Assembly (NCBI GenBank): GCA_021782815.1
Contig: JAJXUO010000015.1
Span: 1-59,123 of the forward strand
DNA: 59,123 nucleotides
Source of the DNA: Pseudomonadota bacterium
GTDB taxonomy: Bacteria; Pseudomonadota; Alphaproteobacteria; Rhodospirillales; Magnetospirillaceae
Reading direction: 5' to 3'
The notes below the pieces were generated by a model. It was not told the DNA's origin. It ran no database searches and saw only the letters and a list, made by a program, of their open reading frames with translations. Each line of letters starts with the position of its first letter. Position 1 is the first letter of the stretch. Below are positions 53,938 through 59,123 of the stretch, piece after piece. Position numbers and translations under genes: made by a program.

Positions 53938-54231
53938 TCACCCGAACTTGAACAGAATGCCGTACCCGCCGCGCGGATAGTTCCATTCGATCTCGCCGGT
54001 CCCGGCGCAGACGATGCGGCAGGTGCCGCATTCCAGGCAGCCGTCGGGCGCCACCTCCACCTGACCGGCCTCGGTGCGGCTGTAGCAGCCGGCCGGGCAG
54101 ATCTTGACCAGGGCGGCCAGTTGCTCCGACGGTTTGACATGGGGCGCCACCCGGATATGCGGACGTCCCTCGTCCACCAGATAGCGATTCTGATACAGTT
54201 TTTCCTCGACCTTGCCGGTAATGGTCTGCAT
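53938..54231 (-). CDS. fixX: Ferredoxin-like protein FixX
   Basis: 97 residues. [20 protein letters not shown] is the FixX start; [10 protein letters not shown] and [13 protein letters not shown] hold the 4Fe-4S cysteines. It takes electrons from the FixABC electron-bifurcating complex to supply nitrogenase. It lies 17 bases after fixC. Confidence 0.94.
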   Translation of the reverse strand: MQTITGKVEEKLYQNRYLVDEGRPHIRVAPHVKPSEQLAALVKICPAGCYSRTEAGQVEVAPDGCLECGTCRIVCAGTGEIEWNYPRGGYGILFKFG

Positions 54232-54248
54232 GGCGGGTCTCCCTTAAG

Positions 54249-55550
54249 TCAGCGCCAGGCGCGGGCGATATTGAACACGTCGCCGATCAGGCCGGTGACG
54301 CGGCGGCTGGAGCGGAAGGCCTTGCGCACCTGCTTCTCCTTGGTGCGCTTATCGACGCCGTCCACCCGCAGCATGGTCTGCGCCGCCTGCGAGAACAGGC
54401 GGGGATATTCGGTGAAGAAGTGCTTGTTGCCGTGCAGCACGTCGGGCAGGCGGCGGTATTTGTGCAGATCCTTCAGCACGAAGCTGTCTTCCAGCGCCGC
54501 CTTGTAGGCCGACAGGGTGCGGGCGGTCATGGCGAGATTGCGGCTTTTGGCCTCGATCACCGTTTCCGCCGCCAGACGGCCCGAGGTCATGGCCAGGTTC
54601 GAGCCTTCGCGGTGGGCGGCGTTGACGAACTGGGCGGCATCACCCACGATCATCCAGCCGTCGCCGTAAAGCTGCGGCACCGCCTTCAGACCGCCCTCGG
54701 GAATGAGATGGGCGGCATATTCCTTCACTTCCGAGCCTGCCAGCAGCGGTTTGATGGAGGGATGGGCCTTGAAACGGTCCAGAAGGAAGCTGGGGCGCAC
54801 CTGGGCCTCGGCGAAGTCGGAAACCAGGCAGCCGATGCCGATGGCGATGCTTTCGCGGTTGGTATAAAGGAAGGCCGTGCCCACCATGCCGACGCTGACG
54901 CTGCCCATGGCCTCGATGACCACGCCCTCCTCCTCGCCGATATTGAAGCGGCTCTGGATGACGTCCTCGGGCAGGAAATGCATTTCCTTCACCGCCAGGG
55001 CCACATGCTCGGGCCGCACTTCCTTTTTCAGGCCCGAGCGGCTGGCCACCAGGGCGTTGACGCCGTCGGCCATGATCACCACGTCGGCATAAACGTCGCC
55101 GTCCTCGCGATCGGTGCGCACGCCGCACACCTTGCCGTGATTGTCGCGGATCAGCGCGGTGACGGTGGTTTCGCACACCACCAAGGCCCCCGCCGCCCGC
55201 ACCTTGGCGGAAAACCAGCGGTCGAACTGGGCGCGGATGATGGTATAGCGGTTGGGCTTCTCCTCGTTGAAGCTGTCGGAGCGATAGTGGCCGCCCATAT
55301 GGCCCTGCTCGTCCAGCATCCAGAAGCGCTGCTCGACGATATGCCGCTCCAGCGGCGCGTCCTCGCGGAAATCGGGGATGATGCGTTCCAGGGCGTCGGC
55401 GTAGAGAATGGCCCCCTGCACGTTCTTCGACCCCGAATATTCGCCGCGCTCGATCTGCAGCACCGAAAGGCCCGCCTTGGCCAGGGTATAGGCGGCGGCG
55501 TTGCCGGACGGCCCGGCCCCCACCACGATGGCGTCGAAATGGTCGGTCAT
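54249..55550 (-). CDS. fixC: Electron-transfer flavoprotein-quinone oxidoreductase FixC
   Basis: 433 residues. The FAD-binding start [20 protein letters not shown] (about 4-23), [36 protein letters not shown] and [20 protein letters not shown] are FixC/ETF-QO signatures. Part of the membrane-associated FixABCX complex, which couples NADH oxidation to ferredoxin and quinone reduction. The start at 55550 (MTDHFDAIV) is preferred to 55568. Confidence 0.95.
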   Translation of the reverse strand: MTDHFDAIVVGAGPSGNAAAYTLAKAGLSVLQIERGEYSGSKNVQGAILYADALERIIPDFREDAPLERHIVEQRFWMLDEQGHMGGHYRSDSFNEEKPNRYTIIRAQFDRWFSAKVRAAGALVVCETTVTALIRDNHGKVCGVRTDREDGDVYADVVIMADGVNALVASRSGLKKEVRPEHVALAVKEMHFLPEDVIQSRFNIGEEEGVVIEAMGSVSVGMVGTAFLYTNRESIAIGIGCLVSDFAEAQVRPSFLLDRFKAHPSIKPLLAGSEVKEYAAHLIPEGGLKAVPQLYGDGWMIVGDAAQFVNAAHREGSNLAMTSGRLAAETVIEAKSRNLAMTARTLSAYKAALEDSFVLKDLHKYRRLPDVLHGNKHFFTEYPRLFSQAAQTMLRVDGVDKRTKEKQVRKAFRSSRRVTGLIGDVFNIARAWR

Positions 55551-55572
55551 GGTTTGTCCCTCCGTCACAGGC

Positions 55573-56664
55573 TCAGCCCGCCAGCCGGTCCACCGCCAGA
55601 TGGCGGCGGAAGGCCTCGGTCAGGGCGGGCAGAATGGTCAGGGCGTCGCCGACCATGCCCAGATGGGCGAAATCGAAGATGGGGGCGTTGGCGTCGGTAT
55701 TGATGGCCAGGATGCAGTCGGCCCCCTCCACCCCCACGCGATGCTGGATGGCCCCGGAAATGCCGGCGGCGATATAGAGGCGCGGGCGGATGGTCTTGCC
55801 GGTCTGGCCGATCTGCCGCTCCGCCGCCACCCAGCCTTTTTGCACCAGCGGGCGCGAGCAGCCGTATTCCGCCCCCAGCACCGCGGCCAGATCGGTGATC
55901 AGGCGGAAATTCTCGGGCTTTTGCAGCCCCATGCCGCCGGCCACCACGATATCGGCATAGGCCAGCCGCACCTTGTTGGTGGAGAGATCGGGAATGAAAT
56001 CGAGGATCTTGGTGATGATCCGGCTTTCCTCCAGATCCACGGCATGGCGCACCACCCGGCCCTGGCGGCCCGGCGTCGCCTCGGGCATGGCCATGACGCG
56101 CGGCCGCACCGTGGCCATCTGCGGCCGGAAGTTCAGGGTATGGATGGTGCAGAGCAGGGTGCCGCCGAAGGTGGGCCGGGTGGCCGCCAGCGAGCCCTCG
56201 CCGTCGATGGCCAAGGCCGTGCAGTCGGCGGTCAGGCCGGTGGCCAGGGTGGTGGCCACGGTGCCGGCCAGATCGCGGCCCAGGGTGGTGGCGCCCAGCA
56301 GCAGAATCTCGGGCTTATAGGTGTTGACCAGGGCGGTCATGGCCTCGGCATAGGGCTGATTGCGGTAATCGGCCAGCAGCGGATGCTCCACCAGATAGAC
56401 GAGGTCGGCGCCGTAGGAGACGGCGTCGCGCACGGCGGCGTCGGTAGCCGGACCCGCCGGACCCAACAGGGCCCCCACCAGCTCCACGCCCAGCGTGTTG
56501 GCCAGCTTGCGCCCTTCGCCCAGCAGCTCCCACGACACCGGGTGCACCTGGCCCCGCTCCATCTCGATGAACACCCAAACATGCTTGTAGTCGCGGAAGC
56601 GTTCGGGCAATTCCGTCTTCATCTGCGCCCGCCCGGCGGCGGGCGCTTTGGTGGCTTCACTCAT
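55573..56664 (-). CDS. fixB: Electron-transfer flavoprotein alpha subunit FixB
   Basis: 363 residues. [20 protein letters not shown] at the start and [20 protein letters not shown] in the middle are typical. The C-terminal FAD-binding segment has [60 protein letters not shown] and [20 protein letters not shown]. Forms the ETF with FixA. It begins 19 bases after fixA. Confidence 0.95.
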   Translation of the reverse strand: MSEATKAPAAGRAQMKTELPERFRDYKHVWVFIEMERGQVHPVSWELLGEGRKLANTLGVELVGALLGPAGPATDAAVRDAVSYGADLVYLVEHPLLADYRNQPYAEAMTALVNTYKPEILLLGATTLGRDLAGTVATTLATGLTADCTALAIDGEGSLAATRPTFGGTLLCTIHTLNFRPQMATVRPRVMAMPEATPGRQGRVVRHAVDLEESRIITKILDFIPDLSTNKVRLAYADIVVAGGMGLQKPENFRLITDLAAVLGAEYGCSRPLVQKGWVAAERQIGQTGKTIRPRLYIAAGISGAIQHRVGVEGADCILAINTDANAPIFDFAHLGMVGDALTILPALTEAFRRHLAVDRLAG

Positions 56665-56683
56665 GGTCGGATCTCCGGAAAAC

Positions 56684-57535
56684 TCAGGCCTGAACGGTCT
56701 GACGGGCCAGATCGCCCTCTAGTTTGGGAACGGCGGCGAACAGGGCCGCCAGGGCGTCGGCGGCGATCTCGCCGTCGCGGCGGCCCTTCACCTCGATCAG
56801 CTTGGCCTTTTCAGCCCGCGGCTTGGGGGCGAACACCTTCTTCACCACGGTGGGCGAGCCCCTGAGGCCGCAACGCTGCACATCCTCGATACCCGCCGCC
56901 GCCGCGTTCCACACCGTGATGGGGGCGCGGGCGGCGCGCAAAAGATCGGGCATCGAGCCGCGACGGATGCTGGTGCTGCCTTCCAGCATGGTCACCATCA
57001 CCGGCAGCCTGGTGCGCAGGAGCTGCACGCCGCCTTCGGACCGGCGCTGCACGGTGACCTCGCGGCTCTCGGCGTCGAGGGCGTCGATGGCGGTGACATA
57101 GGTCAGCTGGTTGAGCCCCAAACGGCAGGCGATGCCCGGCCCCACCTGGGCGGTATCGCCGTCGATGGTCTGCTTGCCGCACAGCACCATGTCGATGGGC
57201 GCCTCCTCGGCCAGCTTGGCGATGGCCGTGGCCAGCGCGTAGGAGGTGGCCAGGGTATCGGACCCGGCGAAGAAGCGGTCGGTCAGCAGCACGGCGCGAT
57301 CGGCGCCGTAGCCCAGCGCCTTGCGCAGCGACTCCTCGGCCATGGGCGGCCCCATGGTCAGCACCGTCACCGTGCCCCCCACCTTGTCGCGCAGGGCCAG
57401 GGCCGCCTCCAGGGAAAACAAGTCATAAGGATTGATGATGGTGGGAACACCCTGGCGCATGATGGTGTTCGTTACCGGATGCACGCGAATTTGCGCGCTG
57501 TCCGGAACCTGCTTGATACAAACCACAATATTCAT
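56684..57535 (-). CDS. fixA: Electron-transfer flavoprotein beta subunit FixA
   Basis: 283 residues. [60 protein letters not shown] text (here [20 protein letters not shown]) and the C-terminal lysine-rich [15 protein letters not shown] match FixA. It binds the bifurcating flavin. First gene of fixABCX, with a sigma-54 promoter 40 bases before the ATG. Confidence 0.95.
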   Translation of the reverse strand: MNIVVCIKQVPDSAQIRVHPVTNTIMRQGVPTIINPYDLFSLEAALALRDKVGGTVTVLTMGPPMAEESLRKALGYGADRAVLLTDRFFAGSDTLATSYALATAIAKLAEEAPIDMVLCGKQTIDGDTAQVGPGIACRLGLNQLTYVTAIDALDAESREVTVQRRSEGGVQLLRTRLPVMVTMLEGSTSIRRGSMPDLLRAARAPITVWNAAAAGIEDVQRCGLRGSPTVVKKVFAPKPRAEKAKLIEVKGRRDGEIAADALAALFAAVPKLEGDLARQTVQA

Positions 57536-57574
57536 CTGCCGTGCTCCTTGCCGAAGACCCTGACAACACGAAAG

Positions 57575-57589
57575 GCAAGGATCGTGCCA
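57575..57589 (-). promoter_or_regulatory. Sigma-54 promoter of fixABCX
   Basis: On the minus strand TGGCAC-GATCC-TTGC is a perfect -24/-12 element; the predicted start is near 57563. Confidence 0.9.
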
Positions 57590-57620
57590 TCTTTGTTATT
57601 ACATTGTTTCATAACGATTT

Positions 57621-57974
57621 TTACTTTTTTGACACGCCACATTCTGTCGGAGTTCCGACAGAAGACGGCCGCGACAGCGCCACCAGCGGCACGAACCCGC
57701 CACCTTGCGGATGGAACAGCTTGAACAGGCCGGCGGCGCGGGCATCGGCCGAGAGAAAGAGATCATGGGCCTCGCGCAGGGCCTGGCGGGCCAGATCGAC
57801 CTGCTCGGCCTCCGGCGCCTCATCCACACGCAGGCGCGCCAGCCCCAGCGAGAATTTCTTCATGATGTGCAGGCGATTGACGCTGACCAGGCGGGGGTCG
57901 TACGGCACCTCCAGCAGCTCGAAGAACTCTTCGGCGGCGGACAGGGCGCGCAGGCGGTCGAGCAGAGCAGACAT
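57621..57974 (-). CDS. nifW: NifW, nitrogenase stabilising/protective protein
   Basis: 117 residues. LSAAEEFFELLEVPYDPRLV, VNRLHIMKKFSLGLARLRVD and the late LFKLFHPQGGGFVPL match NifW, which helps MoFe protein mature or resist oxygen. The start at 57974 has GGAGGATC upstream. The last dozen codons contain the NifA site for fixA (57645-57660). It is preceded by a sigma-54 promoter and a run of 14 C on the transcribed strand. Confidence 0.92.
   Translation of the reverse strand: MSALLDRLRALSAAEEFFELLEVPYDPRLVSVNRLHIMKKFSLGLARLRVDEAPEAEQVDLARQALREAHDLFLSADARAAGLFKLFHPQGGGFVPLVALSRPSSVGTPTECGVSKK
57645..57660. promoter_or_regulatory. NifA upstream activator site of fixA, inside nifW
   Basis: TGT-CGGAGTTCCG-ACA fits TGT-N10-ACA and is a 9-base-arm palindrome (TTCTGTCGG/CCGACAGAA). 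It lies within the 3' end of the nifW coding region, centred about 89 bases before the predicted fixA start. Confidence 0.85.
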
Positions 57975-57990
57975 GGGGCGATCCTCCGAA

Positions 57991-58004
57991 GGGGGGGGGG
58001 GGGG
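57991..58004. repeat. Run of 14 G (C on the transcribed strand) in the nifW leader
   Basis: An uninterrupted homopolymer just upstream of the nifW ribosome binding site and within the predicted 5' untranslated region. Such tracts are prone to slippage during replication and to sequencing error. Confidence 0.85.
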
Positions 58005-58051
58005 TGGAGCGACAAAAGGGCGGCGACGACGGCGCCGCGCCTTATGATGCA

Positions 58052-58066
58052 GCAAGGGGCGTGCCA
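58052..58066 (-). promoter_or_regulatory. Sigma-54 promoter of nifW
   Basis: On the minus strand TGGCAC-GCCCC-TTGC is a perfect -24/-12 element; the predicted start is near 58040, about 66 bases before the nifW ATG. Confidence 0.9.
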
Positions 58067-58107
58067 TGACGAAAAAGCGCGGATTTCCTGGAGTTTTTGC
58101 ACCGCAC

Positions 58108-58123
58108 TGTCGGCTTTGCGACA
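58108..58123. promoter_or_regulatory. NifA upstream activator site of nifW
   Basis: TGT-CGGCTTTGCG-ACA fits TGT-N10-ACA, 8 bases past the stop of the 110-residue gene and centred about 75 bases before the predicted nifW start. Confidence 0.85.
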
Positions 58124-58130
58124 GGGGGTG

Positions 58131-58463
58131 TCAGGCTTCGCCCTCGCCGGAGCGGGCGGCCTCGAAGGCGCAGGCGGTGTCGAGACGCAGGATGGCCCCG
58201 GCCAGCCGCCCCACCAGAACCCGCTGCTCCAGCCCTTGCGGTTTCAAAGACAGACGCAATTCCAGCAGCAGACGCATCAGGCTGCGGGCCGGCAGCAGCG
58301 ACAGCGACGGCGGCGGGCAATCGGCAAGCGCGAAGGCCTCGGCAAGATCGCGCAGACAGGCCTGCAGATAGGCCAGATCCTCGGCCTCCAGCGCCACCAC
58401 GCGGTCGGGCGTGCGGCGGATCAGCCGTTCGGCGGCCAGGCTGGTGACGGGCCCGCCGGACAC
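58131..58463 (-). CDS. Unknown protein, 110 residues, in a NifA-controlled operon
   Basis: I do not recognise the family. The product is helical and leucine/alanine-rich (VVALEAEDLAYLQACLRDLA; LLPARSLMRLLLELRLSLKP; GAILRLDTACAFEAARSGEG), soluble, with three scattered cysteines and no obvious metal motif. The start is GTG at 58463, overlapping the stop region of the CCE_0567-type gene, so it is probably translated by coupling. The operon has a sigma-54 promoter and NifA site and is followed by nifW, so a role in nitrogen fixation is likely. Confidence 0.65.
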   Translation of the reverse strand: MSGGPVTSLAAERLIRRTPDRVVALEAEDLAYLQACLRDLAEAFALADCPPPSLSLLPARSLMRLLLELRLSLKPQGLEQRVLVGRLAGAILRLDTACAFEAARSGEGEA

Positions 58464-58464
58464 A

Positions 58465-58662
58465 TCAATGCCCCAACGCCTTCAAGGCGGCGCGGGCCTC
58501 GGCCAGATCGGCATGCAGGGCATGGCAGCGGGCCGCCACCTCGGGGATTTCCTGCCAGCGGCCGGGGAGTTCCTCGGACAGATCGTGCAGATCCATCTTG
58601 GCCTGCACCGCCCGCACCGACAATGTCTTCACCCGGGCCTTCAACGCCTCGATCTCACTCAT
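58465..58662 (-). CDS. CCE_0567-family metalloprotein (DUF683)
   Basis: 65 residues: MSEIEALKARVKTLSVRAVQ, then KMDLHDLSEELPGRWQEIPE and VAARCHALHADLAEARAALK. The KMDLHDL-EELP-W-IPEVA pattern is the hallmark of this small two-helix family found in nif clusters, usually next to nifX. It binds metal in the cyanobacterial member; role uncertain. Here it is away from nifX, behind its own sigma-54 promoter. Confidence 0.88.
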   Translation of the reverse strand: MSEIEALKARVKTLSVRAVQAKMDLHDLSEELPGRWQEIPEVAARCHALHADLAEARAALKALGH

Positions 58663-58703
58663 GTCGGGTTCCTTTCCAATGCGACAGCAATAAGGGCCTC
58701 CAG

Positions 58704-58718
58704 GCAAAATCCGGGCCA
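58704..58718 (-). promoter_or_regulatory. Sigma-54 promoter of the CCE_0567 operon
   Basis: On the minus strand TGGCCC-GGATT-TTGC matches the -24/-12 consensus; the predicted start is near 58692, 30 bases before the ATG. Confidence 0.8.
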
Positions 58719-58747
58719 GAGATTTATGGCGCACTTCCGCCGCCGGC

Positions 58748-58763
58748 TGTCGCATCCCCGACA
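58748..58763. promoter_or_regulatory. Shared NifA upstream activator site between divergent promoters
   Basis: TGT-CGCATCCCCG-ACA fits TGT-N10-ACA. It lies about 63 bases from the predicted start of the minus-strand operon and about 77 bases from that of the plus-strand cysteine desulfurase gene, so one site could serve both. Confidence 0.8.
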
Positions 58764-58805
58764 TTTTTCCGCGCCTTTTCCCGCCAAAGCGCGGTCCGCG
58801 GGGGG

Positions 58806-58820
58806 TGGCCCGATGTTTGC
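58806..58820 (+). promoter_or_regulatory. Sigma-54 promoter of the cysteine desulfurase gene
   Basis: On the plus strand TGGCCC-GATGT-TTGC matches the -24/-12 consensus; the predicted start is near 58832, 33 bases before the ATG at 58865. Confidence 0.82.
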
Positions 58821-58864
58821 AGTGCTCTTTCGCAATCCCTTCCTCCCGCCATGAGGTGCCGTGG

Positions 58865-59123
58865 ATGACCGTTCTCTCCCCGCTTCCGTCCCGGCCCAAC
58901 CGGGCCTCCCGTACCCCCGTCTATCTGGACTATCAGGCCACCACGCCGTGCGACCCGCGCGTGGTGGAGGCCATGCTGCCCTACTTCACCGAAAAGTTCG
59001 GCAATCCGCATTCGCGCAATCACCTCTACGGCTGGGAAGCCGAGGACGCGGTGGAGCGGGCGCGCGAGCAGGTGGCGGCGATCATCGGCGCCGATGCCAA
59101 GGAGATCATCTTCACCTCGGGGG
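58865..59123 (+). CDS. Cysteine desulfurase (NifS/IscS), N-terminal part, cut by window end
   Basis: 86 residues are visible. [40 protein letters not shown] and EIIFTSG are the start of a group I (IscS/NifS) PLP-dependent cysteine desulfurase, which frees sulfur from cysteine for Fe-S clusters. By sequence it looks closer to housekeeping IscS ([11 protein letters not shown]), but its sigma-54 promoter and NifA site point to a nif-specific job. GAGGTG lies 6 bases before the ATG. The PLP lysine and catalytic Cys loop are outside the window. Confidence 0.9.
   Translation, partial: MTVLSPLPSRPNRASRTPVYLDYQATTPCDPRVVEAMLPYFTEKFGNPHSRNHLYGWEAEDAVERAREQVAAIIGADAKEIIFTSG

Overview
The window comes from a GC-rich alphaproteobacterium, most likely a free-living diazotroph of the Rhodospirillales (Magnetospirillum/Rhodospirillum/Azospirillum type). 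The evidence is gene content and protein character: kdsB next to pheA, lpiA-acvB, tandem trkH genes, NifA with the alphaproteobacterial cysteine motif, and draT-draG beside nifHDK. I ran no database search, so the genus is an inference.

Layout. 1-415: the end of an IS5-family element and copies of a structured intergenic repeat. 492-9000: kdsB, pheA, a GlpM-like membrane protein, a tauABC sulfonate importer with a methyltransferase gene upstream, ispB, tRNA-Pro(CGG), a degenerate hemerythrin and a TPR-methyltransferase. 9165-19352: a hydrolase, a c-type cytochrome, a chemoreceptor, and an RND efflux operon divergent from its TetR regulator with a palindromic operator between them. 19337-29644: a two-gene TAXI unit, apt, two trkH genes, a second cluster of the structured repeat, folE, apaG and lpiA-acvB. 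29666-33153: a miniature chemoreceptor tip with a pseudo-HPt/pseudo-receiver protein, then ahpC-ahpF.

33270 to the end is a nitrogen-fixation island. On the minus strand, reading from high to low coordinates: an iscS/nifS-divergent operon (CCE_0567-family protein plus an unknown 110-residue protein), nifW, fixABCX with a ferritin-like protein, nifA, nifB-fdx-nifZ-nifT-SIR2-like-FeSII-ArsC-like, then (after plus-strand draT-draG) nifHDK, nifENX-DUF269-fdxB-nifQ-like, an outer-membrane protein in an AT-rich pocket, and nifQ-iscA-nifV. The genes cover nitrogenase structure, FeMo-co synthesis (nifB, E, N, X, Q, V), electron supply (fixABCX, ferredoxins), oxygen protection (FeSII), sulfur supply (cysteine desulfurase) and post-translational switch-off (DraT/DraG).

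Reading the intergenic DNA by eye gives eight sigma-54 (-24/-12) boxes and eight NifA-type TGT-N10-ACA sites, which divide the island into eight NifA-controlled transcription units. Many of these NifA sites are perfect stem-loops at or just past the 3' end of the upstream gene. The one before nifB also has the form of an intrinsic terminator for nifA.

The best candidates for something undescribed are the structured repeat with covarying stems, the mini-chemoreceptor/pseudo-phosphorelay pair, the terminator/enhancer element, the NifA-controlled unknown 110-residue gene, and the outer-membrane gene lying between an intact and a decayed nifQ.
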